Positions 1 to 5,090 of a stretch of DNA of 6,841 nucleotides are shown here, in pieces. Under the pieces are notes generated by a model. The model worked only from the letters and a program-made list of their open reading frames with translations, did not search any database and was not told the DNA's origin. Both the position numbers and the translations under genes were made by a program. Source of the DNA: Chloroflexota bacterium (lineage in GTDB: Bacteria; Chloroflexota; Chloroflexia; Thermomicrobiales; UBA6265); NCBI GenBank assembly GCA_019348515.1, contig JAHWJF010000035.1, forward strand, positions 2,441 to 9,281. The letters run 5' to 3'. Every line of letters begins with the position of its first letter. The first letter of the stretch is position 1.

Positions 1-603
1 GAACTCCGGACCGACCAGATCCGAGGTGTAGAGGTCGAGCCGCCAGCGCCCCGCGGCGATCCCGGCGCGTCCCGCGGCGATTCCTCGGGCCAGCGACAGC
101 ACGGCCCCCATGATGTACTCGGCCACGGCCTGGGCATTGCGTCCCGGACAGAAGAAGACGGGAATGCCGCGATCGGTCAGGCTGGCCAGATTGAGGTTGA
201 CCGCTCCGCCACGAGCGCACCCGACCACACGCAGTCGACCGGCGGCCGCAATGGCGGTACGCGATAGGGGCGCCAGATGGAGGATGAGCGCCTCCACGTC
301 TGACAGGTATGGCGTGAGGAGATCGACAGGGCCGGTGTACTCGCGAATATCCGGATCGGCCACGAGATCGGCAGCGGCTCGCGCTGCCGCCTCCTCGGGG
401 TCTTCCCACAGCGGCCGCGGTGGTCGGCCGCCTGCCTCGGTTGGAAGCGGCACGGCGTCGACCGCGGGATAGTTGAGCTGCAGCCGCTCGACAGCAACCG
501 CGATCCGGGACTGCTCCGCTGCCGCGCCCAGGGCCTCCGCGAACAGATCGGCCGTGATGAACCGGTCGCCGACGACGAGCGCCCGTACAGGAGCAGCAGT
601 CAT
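1..603 (-). CDS. D-2-hydroxyacid dehydrogenase (3-phosphoglycerate dehydrogenase-like), C-terminus beyond the window
   Basis: Likely an NAD(P)-dependent cytosolic oxidoreductase acting on a D-2-hydroxyacid or its 2-oxo form. Reading the minus strand from the ATG at 603 gives 201 codons with no stop before the left edge. Residues 126-173 carry the family pattern that precedes the Rossmann domain: VGCARGGAVN (127-136), RGIPVFFCPGRNAQAVAEY (145-163), then a helix ending SLAR (170-173). The conserved Arg and Gly-Gly of ARGG and the GRNAxAVAE motif are intact. The nucleotide-binding domain and catalytic His/Glu lie outside the window. Residues 50-100 form a longer, charged N-terminal region than in classic SerA, as in relatives found in sugar catabolic loci. 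A GGTGGAG-like ribosome site (606-613) precedes the ATG. It is divergent from the VOC gene; the true substrate cannot be read from this part. Confidence 0.85.
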   Translation of the reverse strand, partial: MTAAPVRALVVGDRFITADLFAEALGAAAEQSRIAVAVERLQLNYPAVDAVPLPTEAGGRPPRPLWEDPEEAAARAAADLVADPDIREYTGPVDLLTPYLSDVEALILHLAPLSRTAIAAAGRLRVVGCARGGAVNLNLASLTDRGIPVFFCPGRNAQAVAEYIMGAVLSLARGIAAGRAGIAAGRWRLDLYTSDLVGPEF

Positions 604-605
604 AT

Positions 606-613
606 TCTCCACC
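606..613 (-). promoter_or_regulatory. Ribosome binding site of the hydroxyacid dehydrogenase gene
   Basis: On the minus strand GGTGGAGA lies just upstream of the ATG at 603. The GGAG core is only three bases from the start codon, a short but usable spacing. No better in-frame start was seen. Confidence 0.5.
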
Positions 614-624
614 TTGGCGTGAAA

Positions 625-773
625 CCCTCACCAACGCTCATCTTCGTCCCGAACCCAGCTCCCCTCGAATGAGGAGCTGGGAGCGCACTCGGCTGACACG
701 GGAAGCCAGCCCCTCTCCCAGTTGACTGGGAGCGGGGTTGGGGTGAGGGATCTCCGAGGGCGGCAGGGACGAA
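625..773. repeat. REP-like composite palindromic element
   Basis: Several inverted repeats are packed together here. CCCAGCTCC (654-662) pairs with GGAGCTGGG (673-681). CCAGCCCC-t-CTCCCAGT (706-722) pairs with ACTGGGAG-c-GGGGTTGG (725-741), giving 16 pairs, one of them G-U, around one mismatch and a two-base loop. Further out, CCCTCACC..AAC (625-635) matches GTTGGGGTGAGGG (737-749), and TTCGTCCC (643-650) matches GGGACGAA (766-773). The CCCTCACC / CTCCCAG / CTGGGAG / GGTGAGGG style is typical of intergenic palindromic repeats in many bacterial genomes. CTGGGAG of the first hairpin (677-683) could also pair with CTCCCAG of the second (715-721), so alternative folds exist. The element fills most of the gap between two divergent genes and starts 22 bases upstream of the dehydrogenase ATG. 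Confidence 0.7.
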
Positions 774-806
774 AGCCTTCAATTGGCCGGCGAGAGCGGC
801 TATGTG

Positions 807-844
807 GAGATCACTTGACATCTCACGCCGCTCGCCGTGAAGAT
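807..844 (+). promoter_or_regulatory. Possible promoter of the VOC gene with a flanking inverted repeat
   Basis: A perfect TTGACA (815-820) is followed, after an 18-base spacer, by GAAGAT (839-844), which is only a weak match to TATAAT. The -35 box sits between the arms of GAGAT-N8-ATCTC (807-811 and 820-824), which could be an operator. The predicted start of transcription would be about 45-50 bases before the VOC start codon. The weak -10 box keeps confidence low. Confidence 0.35.
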
Positions 845-885
845 GGCGCAGATTTTCGATGTGCCGGGCTCGTGCGTGCAGTGAC

Positions 886-892
886 AGGAGGG
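886..892 (+). promoter_or_regulatory. Ribosome binding site deciding the VOC start
   Basis: AGGAGGG is a near-perfect Shine-Dalgarno sequence. It is seven bases from the ATG at 900 but only four from the in-frame GTG at 897, so the ATG is preferred. Confidence 0.75.
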
Positions 893-899
893 TTGAGTG

Positions 900-1412
900 A
901 TGAGCGACGCACCCGCGCCGATGCCGATTTCGCAGATCGCCATCGTCGTCAAAGACATTCACGCCGCCATGGAGGCGTATCACAAGGCACTCGGTTGGGG
1001 ACCCTGGAACGTCTACGAACACAAGCCGCCTTCGCTGCATCACACCGAGCTGCACGGTCAGCCGCAGGACTACACCATGATCGGGGCCGAGACCCACGTC
1101 GGCCCGATCGTCGTCGAGCTGTTGCAGCCTGTCGAGGGTCCCAGCATCTACAAGGAGTGGCTGGAGACCAAGGGCGAAGGGCTGCACCACATCGCCTGCA
1201 TGGCGCACACCGCCGAGGAGTCGGATGCGATCAAGCAGCGCTTCGCGGAGATGGGCGCCAGTGTGATGATGGGCGGCCGTATCGGTGAGACGATCGAGTA
1301 CTACTACCTCGACACCGAGCCGATGCTGAAAGTCATCATCGAGTCTGGCAGTGGCCACGCTGTCGACCTGCAGCCGGCCTACACCTACCCTCGAGCCGAG
1401 GGTGATGGGTAA
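900..1412 (+). CDS. VOC-fold (glyoxalase / methylmalonyl-CoA epimerase-like) protein
   Basis: A 170-residue protein of the vicinal oxygen chelate superfamily, whose members use a divalent metal for epimerisation, isomerisation or dioxygenase chemistry on small oxo-acids or thioesters. Two paired beta-alpha-beta-beta-beta modules can be traced: residues 10-77 start at ISQIAIVVKDI and end at VVELLQP, and residues 94-150 start at GLHHIAC and end at VIIES. Likely metal ligands are Gln12, Glu73, His97 and Glu148. Gln12 replaces the usual first His; Gln is also used at a ligand position in human glyoxalase I, so the site is probably functional. The stretch around residues 83-99 (IYKEWLETKGEGLHHIA) resembles methylmalonyl-CoA epimerases most closely. 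No other methylmalonyl pathway gene is visible, so the substrate may be another 2-substituted oxo-acid. The last codons lie inside the inverted repeat that follows. An alternative start is GTG 897. Confidence 0.85.
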   Translation: MSDAPAPMPISQIAIVVKDIHAAMEAYHKALGWGPWNVYEHKPPSLHHTELHGQPQDYTMIGAETHVGPIVVELLQPVEGPSIYKEWLETKGEGLHHIACMAHTAEESDAIKQRFAEMGASVMMGGRIGETIEYYYLDTEPMLKVIIESGSGHAVDLQPAYTYPRAEGDG

Positions 1413-1603
1413 TAGGTGATAGGGTGATAGGGGCCTAGAGGCGAAGAGTCGGAAGTTGGAGAGCGGACGGTGGGAGGCGACGATCCTCCCGCCTTCCGTC
1501 TCTCGATTGCTGCCTGCAGCAATGATCTCCACGACTCCTCGACTCCGTCTTATCACCCCATCACCGTGAGCGCAGCGAACAATCACCCTATCACCCATCA
1601 CCC
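1400..1603. repeat. Nested imperfect inverted repeat filling the convergent gap
   Basis: Left arm blocks pair with right arm blocks in order. GGGTGATGGGT (1400-1410) pairs exactly with 1593-1603. GATAGGGTGAT (1418-1428) pairs exactly with 1582-1592. The 14 bases at 1438-1451 match the complement of 1532-1545 at 12 positions. The stem 1459-1504 forms the tip. The right side also holds a near-copy of its own outer arm (TATCACCCCATCACC, 1551-1565) and a separate small palindrome, ATTGCTGC-ct-GCAGCAAT (1506-1523). The outer arms cover the last codons of the VOC gene (TAA at 1410-1412) and the stop of the DeoR gene (1598-1600). No transposase is present. It could be a short non-autonomous palindromic element, a bidirectional terminator, or both. 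Confidence 0.7.
1459..1504. terminator. Long GC-rich hairpin, probable bidirectional terminator
   Basis: GAGAG-CGGA-c-GGTGGGAGG (1459-1477) pairs with CCTCCCGCC-t-TCCG-t-CTCTC (1485-1504) around a seven-base loop. This gives about 18 pairs with one mismatch, one bulge and one G-U pair. It sits midway between two convergent genes, where a terminator serving both is expected. Neither side has a clear run of T, so it is not a textbook intrinsic terminator. Confidence 0.5.
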
Positions 1604-2458
1604 GCTGGCCACGACCTCGAATGGCACGTCTGCCTCGCGGAGCTGGCGCAAGCCAGCGTCGTCGATCCCGGCATCGGTCATGACGAGGTCGAAATCGGTG
1701 AGCGGAGCCAGACGGTGGAGGGCGACGCGGCCGAATTTGGTGTGGTCGACGAGGAGCACGCGGCGTGCCGCGGCGGCAATCATCGCCCGTTTGGCAATAG
1801 CCATATCCTGGTCCGGCTGGTAGGCGACTCCGGCGGAGATGGCCGTGGTGGACATGAAGAGCACATCGGCCCGCAGCGCCGACACCGCGGCCTCACAGGC
1901 GAGCCCGCAGAACGCTTCGTGACGTGGCCAGTAGTCGCCTCCCAACACAATCAGCTTGATATCGCGTGCAGACCGCAGCTCTTGCATGACCGAGAGCGAG
2001 TTGGTGATCACGGTCAACGGGGCACGTTCAGGGAGCAACCGGGCGAGAGCCAGACCGGTCGTCGATTCGTCGATCAGCACTGCCTGTCCCGGCTCGATGA
2101 GCGGAAGCGCTGCCCGGGCCAGCGCCTGCTTCTCCTCACCGGCGAGAGTCAGCCGGTAGCGCACGTTGCTCTCGAAGAGACTCGAGGGCTGCGGCGTCGC
2201 GCCACCACGCACCTTGCGCAGCACCCCGCGCGCCTCGAGCTCATCGAGGTCGCGGTGAATGGTCATTAGACTCACACCGAAGCCCTCGGCGAGGTCCTTC
2301 GCGGCAACGAACGGCTGCTGCAGGACCATCTCGGCGATCCGATCCTGACGCTGGAACTGCGTTCGCACCCCATCATTACCGATCAGTTCGGAACCCCTCC
2401 GCTCGGCGCGATGAGGCTTGCCTGACGACGAGACGTCCAGTTGGCGTGTGATATTCAC
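1598..2458 (-). CDS. DeoR/GlpR-family transcriptional regulator
   Basis: A 286-residue sugar-responsive DNA-binding regulator, usually a repressor. The winged helix-turn-helix spans about residues 34-90: RQDRIAEMV, then AAKDLAEGFGVS with recognition helix SLMTIHRDLDEL (63-74) and the wing RGVLRKVRGGA. The DeoR sensor domain (about 105-275) shows its usual sugar-phosphate binding marks: IDESTTG (129-135, usually DxGTTT), a TNS segment, DHTKFG (238-243) with Lys241, and VMTDAG (259-264). The start at 2458 is GTG and lacks a good ribosome site. Family members usually begin just before the helix-turn-helix, so the first 30 or so residues may be untranslated; GTG at 2368 is an alternative. The gene is divergent from the sugar operon, making that operon and its own gene the likely targets. 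A phosphorylated intermediate of the pathway is the likely effector (inference). Confidence 0.9.
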   Translation of the reverse strand: MNITRQLDVSSSGKPHRAERRGSELIGNDGVRTQFQRQDRIAEMVLQQPFVAAKDLAEGFGVSLMTIHRDLDELEARGVLRKVRGGATPQPSSLFESNVRYRLTLAGEEKQALARAALPLIEPGQAVLIDESTTGLALARLLPERAPLTVITNSLSVMQELRSARDIKLIVLGGDYWPRHEAFCGLACEAAVSALRADVLFMSTTAISAGVAYQPDQDMAIAKRAMIAAAARRVLLVDHTKFGRVALHRLAPLTDFDLVMTDAGIDDAGLRQLREADVPFEVVASG

Positions 2459-2515
2459 GTCTCAGAGGCTAACATTTGCCTCACGCAAGCACAATGGATT
2501 TATCGAGTCGAGGTC

Positions 2516-2529
2516 TGGAAACGGTTCCA
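2516..2529. promoter_or_regulatory. Candidate operator, TGGAA-N4-TTCCA
   Basis: A perfect 5-base inverted repeat with a 4-base centre (acgg) in the middle of the divergent control region, about 60 bases upstream of the DeoR start and 55 bases upstream of the operon -35 box. The position suits a regulator site, but such short palindromes also occur by chance. Confidence 0.35.
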
Positions 2530-2583
2530 AACTCGGAGGTTCGGCCTAGATAGTGCCAACAAAGAACTCTCCCCGACGCGATC

Positions 2584-2611
2584 TTGACAGCGATTCACGA
2601 CGTGATAGGAT
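2584..2611 (+). promoter_or_regulatory. Sigma-70-type promoter of the SIS-lactonase operon
   Basis: A perfect -35 box TTGACA (2584-2589) is followed after 16 bases by TAGGAT (2606-2611), which keeps the most important T, A and final T of TATAAT. Transcription would begin near 2618, leaving a leader of roughly 100-125 bases before the first operon gene, depending on its start. This is the best promoter match in the window. Confidence 0.6.
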
Positions 2612-2617
2612 GCGATT

Positions 2618-2631
2618 ATCTCATCAGAGAT
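2618..2631. promoter_or_regulatory. Inverted repeat at the predicted transcription start, ATCTC-N4-GAGAT
   Basis: A perfect 5-base inverted repeat with centre atca lies just downstream of the -10 box, a classic place for a repressor to block initiation. The same half-sites, in the opposite orientation, flank the possible VOC promoter at 807-824. A target of the neighbouring DeoR-type regulator is plausible but unproven. Confidence 0.35.
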
Positions 2632-2647
2632 TTGGGTAGAGTGCGCG

Positions 2648-2716
2648 ATGACGGCCGGCGATGAATGCGCCGATCCGCCTCTTTACCATCCAGCACGCGG
2701 TCGACTACTGAGGTGA
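2648..2716 (+). other. Short upstream open reading frame in the operon leader
   Basis: ATG at 2648 opens a 22-codon frame ending at TGA 2714-2716, reading MTAGDECADPP and then YHPARGRLLR at its end. Its stop overlaps, as TGATG, an in-frame ATG (2716) of the following SIS gene. No strong ribosome site precedes it and it resembles no known peptide. It may be a leader that couples translation, or chance. Confidence 0.25.
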
Positions 2717-2728
2717 TGGGAGACGTAC

Positions 2729-2733
2729 AGGAG
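2729..2733 (+). promoter_or_regulatory. Ribosome binding site deciding the SIS gene start
   Basis: AGGAG is nine bases from GTG 2743. The other in-frame starts have no comparable site: ATG 2665 has none, ATG 2716 has only GAGG two bases away, and ATG 2755 is 21 bases from AGGAG. Confidence 0.5.
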
Positions 2734-2742
2734 TCGCCACCG

Positions 2743-3315
2743 GTGACCCCAAACATGCCCGACGTCCCGAGTTTGGCCCGGCAGGCGTGCGATGAGGTGG
2801 CGGCGGTCTTCACCCCGGCCACCTCGAATGCCGCCGGCCGTATGTGCGACGAGATCTTGAGCGCGCGGCGCATCGCCTGCTACGGTGTCGGCCGGGAAGG
2901 GCTGATGATGCGTGCCCTCTGCATGCGCTTGATGCATCTCGGTCTCGACGCCCATGTCGTCGGCGATATGACCACGCCGCCGGTCGGACCGGGCGACCTC
3001 CTGATGGTGAGCGCCGGCCCCGGAGCGTTCTCGACCGTTCTCGGCCTCATGGGCGTGGCGAGAGAAGCCGGAGCGCGGACGCTCGTTATTACTGCACAGC
3101 CCGACGGCGAGGCTGCCCATCGCGCGGACGTGACTATCCATCTTCCAGCGCAAACGATGGCCGACGACCGCGCTCCGCAAGCGAGCTTGCTGCCGATGGG
3201 GAGCCTGTTCGAGGCCGCGCAGCTCATTTTTTTCGATCTGATCTCGATTCTGCTGCGCGAGCGCACGGGACAGACACCCGATCAGATGCGGGCGCGGCAC
3301 ACGAATCTCGAGTAG
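2743..3315 (+). CDS. SIS-domain sugar isomerase, 6-phospho-3-hexuloisomerase (HxlB/PHI)-like
   Basis: A SIS-fold protein of 190 residues from GTG 2743, close to the roughly 185 of PHI enzymes, which convert 3-hexulose 6-phosphate to fructose 6-phosphate. The order of motifs follows PHI: YGVGREGLM (47-55), MRLMHLGLDAHVVGD (61-75), TPPVGPGDL (78-86), LPMGSLFEAAQ (150-160) and the C-terminal signature RHTNLE (185-190). Glu157 and His186, conserved in PHI near the active site, are kept. Two phosphate-loop positions differ: the Ser of GxGRSG is Glu52, and the usual SGSGET loop reads SAGPGAFST (90-98). The substrate is therefore probably not the normal hexulose phosphate, although Ser97/Thr98 could still bind phosphate. 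It is the first gene of the operon, with sugar enzymes following and no hexulose-phosphate synthase partner visible. Other possible starts are ATG 2665, ATG 2716 and ATG 2755. Confidence 0.8.
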   Translation: MTPNMPDVPSLARQACDEVAAVFTPATSNAAGRMCDEILSARRIACYGVGREGLMMRALCMRLMHLGLDAHVVGDMTTPPVGPGDLLMVSAGPGAFSTVLGLMGVAREAGARTLVITAQPDGEAAHRADVTIHLPAQTMADDRAPQASLLPMGSLFEAAQLIFFDLISILLRERTGQTPDQMRARHTNLE

Positions 3316-3333
3316 GGCTGGGTCGGAGACGGC

Positions 3334-3378
3334 AAGTCGGTAAGTCGGTAAGAAGCGAGGAAACCGATAGCCGATAGC
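3334..3378. repeat. Short tandem and inverted repeats between operon genes
   Basis: AAGTCGGT occurs twice in tandem (3334-3341, 3342-3349), followed by AAG. CCGATAG then occurs twice (3364-3370, 3371-3377). TCGGT (3345-3349) can pair with ACCGA (3363-3367), giving a weak hairpin in the 73-base gap between the SIS and TIM-barrel genes. This gap is larger than the other operon gaps (16 and 33 bases). It resembles the simple GGTGAT/GATAG tracts at 1400-1430. Confidence 0.5.
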
Positions 3379-3383
3379 AGGAG
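3379..3383 (+). promoter_or_regulatory. Ribosome binding site deciding the TIM-barrel start
   Basis: AGGAG is five bases before GTG 3389. The alternative in-frame GTG at 3383 overlaps the ribosome site itself, so it is unlikely to be used. Confidence 0.65.
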
Positions 3384-3388
3384 TGGGT

Positions 3389-4303
3389 GTGGAGTTAGGC
3401 ATCAATCTCAGCTTTGCCCTCAAGCGATGGCCAGAGCCAGAGCGCTGGGCGAGCATCGTGCGGGAGGACCTTGGGCTGGAGCTGGTGCAGTTCACCTTCG
3501 ATCTGCTCGACCCGTGGTGGCCCCAGCGCGAGAGGCGCATCATGGCGGAACGGGTCCGCCGCGCCGCCGCCGACGCCGGGATCACGATCCACAGTGCCCA
3601 GCTCGGACTCGCCTGGTACACCTACAACGGGCTGCTGCATCCCGACCCCGCGGGGCGCCAGATCGCGCGCCAGTGGTGGCAGCGCGCGGCCGAGACTGCC
3701 GCCGAGATCGGCGCGCCGGCAGCTGGTGGACCACTCGGGGCGCTCAGTGCTGCCGACGCGGCCGACCCCACGACCCGTGACGAGCGCTACGCCGCCATGC
3801 TCGAAGAGGCGGTGATCGCCAGCGAGGTGGCCGCGGCAGCCGGTTTGCAGGCGCTGCTCATCGAGCCGACCCCGCTGCCGCGAGAGATTCCCCACACGAT
3901 CGCCGGGGCGCAGCAGCTCGTGGCCGACTTGCGCGGGCGCACGGCGGTGCCGATTCGTTGGGTTCTCGACGTTGGCCACGCGCTCTATCGCCCGCTCTAC
4001 GGCAACGATGTGAGCCTCGAGGACTGGCTCCTGCCCCTGCATGATGACATCGGTCTGATTCACTTGCAAAACCACGATTTTCAGAGCGATGCCCACTGGG
4101 GTTGGCCGGACGATCGCGGGGTCTACGACGTCGCGTCGTTTGTCCGTACCGTCCGCCAGGCGAGTCTTGCCGATGTGCCGATCGTCATCGAGCTGTTCTA
4201 TCCCTTTGAAATGGCCGACGACGCGGTGCTGGCCAGTGTCCACACCACCGTGCGCCACTGCCGCGAAGGGTTGGCCGATGGCGCCATAGCCCCAGATGTG
4301 TGA
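3389..4303 (+). CDS. Xylose isomerase-like TIM-barrel enzyme, possible 3-oxo-isoapionate decarboxylase (OiaC)-like
   Basis: A 304-residue cytosolic enzyme of the sugar phosphate isomerase/epimerase (AP endonuclease 2-type TIM-barrel) superfamily. Starting from GTG 3389, the barrel begins LGINLSFALKRWPEPERW (3-20), then VQFTFDLLDPWWP (33-45) and IHSAQLG (67-73). The expected metal-site residues lie at strand ends: Glu159 (LLIEPTP), Asp194 and His197 (VLDVGHA), His225 (IHLQNHD) and Glu268 (IVIELFYPFE). Thus the metal-dependent site appears complete. Family members isomerise, epimerise or decarboxylate keto sugars. In D-apionate degradation a protein of this fold, OiaC, decarboxylates 3-oxo-isoapionate to L-erythrulose. 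The lactonase two genes downstream makes this assignment attractive, but I infer it from context rather than from a diagnostic motif. The next gene starts 16 bases after its stop, indicating one transcript. A simple keto-sugar isomerase or epimerase remains possible. Confidence 0.8.
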   Translation: MELGINLSFALKRWPEPERWASIVREDLGLELVQFTFDLLDPWWPQRERRIMAERVRRAAADAGITIHSAQLGLAWYTYNGLLHPDPAGRQIARQWWQRAAETAAEIGAPAAGGPLGALSAADAADPTTRDERYAAMLEEAVIASEVAAAAGLQALLIEPTPLPREIPHTIAGAQQLVADLRGRTAVPIRWVLDVGHALYRPLYGNDVSLEDWLLPLHDDIGLIHLQNHDFQSDAHWGWPDDRGVYDVASFVRTVRQASLADVPIVIELFYPFEMADDAVLASVHTTVRHCREGLADGAIAPDV

Positions 4304-4321
4304 GACGAGAGATGGCGCCAT
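4277..4321. repeat. Repeated palindrome GATGGCGCCAT at the gene junction
   Basis: The 11-mer GATGGCGCCAT, containing the perfect palindrome ATGGCGCCAT, occurs at 4277-4287 inside the end of the TIM-barrel gene. It recurs at 4311-4321, where its last two bases begin the SDR start codon. The two copies are 34 bases apart. Confidence 0.6.
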
Positions 4322-5057
4322 GACTCAACTACAGCGGCTGGACGGAGCAGTGGGTATCGTCACCGGCGCTGGGCGCGGCATTGGCGCGGCCATCGCGCGG
4401 GAACTGTCCGGTCTCGGGGCGCGGCTGGTGCTTGCCGACCTCGTCGCGGACCGTCTGGCGGAGGTCGTAGCGGGCATTGCGGCAGCCGACGGCAATGCGT
4501 TACCAGTGGTGGCTGACGTTCGGCAGTACACAGACACCGAGCGGCTGCGCGACGCCTGCCTGGCCCACTTCGGCCGCATCGATTTTGCCGTGGCCAACGC
4601 CGGTGTGAGCGACGCCAGCACCCTCGCCGATGGCGATCCCGAGCGCTGGCGGGCGGTGATCGAGACGAACGTCCTGGGTGTGGCGCACACGGTGCGAGCA
4701 GTCTTGCCGGCTCTGCGCGAGCAGGGCGACGGCCACCTTGTCCTGATTGCCTCGGTCTCCGGCCGCGAAGCCTACGCCGGAGAGCCGATCTATATCGCTA
4801 GCAAGTGGGCCGTTGTCGGGCTTGGCTATGCTCTGCGCAAAGAGACAGTCGGAACCGGGGTGCGCGCTACCTTGATCGAACCGGGGTTGGTCGATACCCC
4901 GTTGGCGCGATCGCATCCCTTCGCGAGCGCCTGGATGGAGACGATCGACCCGCTGCGCGACGAGGATGTGGCGCGAGCGGTCGCCTATGTGCTGACCCAG
5001 CCCAAGCACATGGCCATCAATGAATTAGTGCTCCGGCCCGTCGCGCAAGAGGTGTGA
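4320..5057 (+). CDS. SDR-family NAD(P)-dependent oxidoreductase
   Basis: A 245-residue classical short-chain dehydrogenase/reductase that interconverts an alcohol and a ketone using a nicotinamide cofactor. The coenzyme motif TGAGRGIG is at 15-22, NAG at 93-95, and the catalytic tetrad is Asn117, Ser145, Tyr158 and Lys162 (YIASK). Asp40 at the end of the second strand (LVLAD) points to NAD rather than NADP. The length is normal for the family. ATG 4320 is chosen because GAGAG (4307-4311) precedes it by eight bases. The in-frame ATG at 4296, overlapping the TIM-barrel stop, has no good ribosome site. Its place between a keto-sugar enzyme and a sugar lactonase suggests oxidation of a sugar, polyol or sugar acid. 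It could make the lactone from an aldose or oxidise the acid after lactone opening. The substrate is not readable from sequence. Confidence 0.9.
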   Translation: MTQLQRLDGAVGIVTGAGRGIGAAIARELSGLGARLVLADLVADRLAEVVAGIAAADGNALPVVADVRQYTDTERLRDACLAHFGRIDFAVANAGVSDASTLADGDPERWRAVIETNVLGVAHTVRAVLPALREQGDGHLVLIASVSGREAYAGEPIYIASKWAVVGLGYALRKETVGTGVRATLIEPGLVDTPLARSHPFASAWMETIDPLRDEDVARAVAYVLTQPKHMAINELVLRPVAQEV

Positions 5058-5081
5058 CGAATCGGGGCGGGTAAGGGTCGT

Positions 5082-5086
5082 AGGAG
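5082..5086 (+). promoter_or_regulatory. Ribosome binding site of the lactonase-like gene
   Basis: AGGAG lies four bases before ATG 5091 and 16 bases before the second in-frame ATG at 5103. The first ATG is preferred, although its spacing is slightly short. Confidence 0.55.
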
Positions 5087-5090
5087 AGCC

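Noticed and set aside
654..681. The first hairpin as an intrinsic terminator
   Set aside because: There is no T-rich run after it on either strand, and it lies between divergent gene starts, where no terminator is needed.
600..1601. A 333-codon minus-strand open frame across the VOC gene and both flanking repeats
   Set aside because: It runs antisense through palindromic repeats and a well-supported VOC gene, and its product resembles no protein family I know.
1400..1603. Repeated GGTGAT/ATCACC units considered as a CRISPR array or transposon ends
   Set aside because: The units are too short and have no regular spacers, and there is no transposase or cas gene. A palindromic intergenic element fits better.
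2459..2560. A specific promoter for the DeoR gene on the minus strand
   Set aside because: A GATAAA-like -10 is present, but no TTGACA-like box stands at a proper distance, so I could not place it with confidence.
2683..3621. A 312-codon minus-strand open frame across the SIS and TIM-barrel genes
   Set aside because: It spans two real genes and the gap between them, with no domain pattern and no supporting start signal.
3395..4321. A 308-codon minus-strand open frame opposite the TIM-barrel gene
   Set aside because: It is a composition shadow of the plus-strand gene, which has a complete set of expected metal-binding residues.
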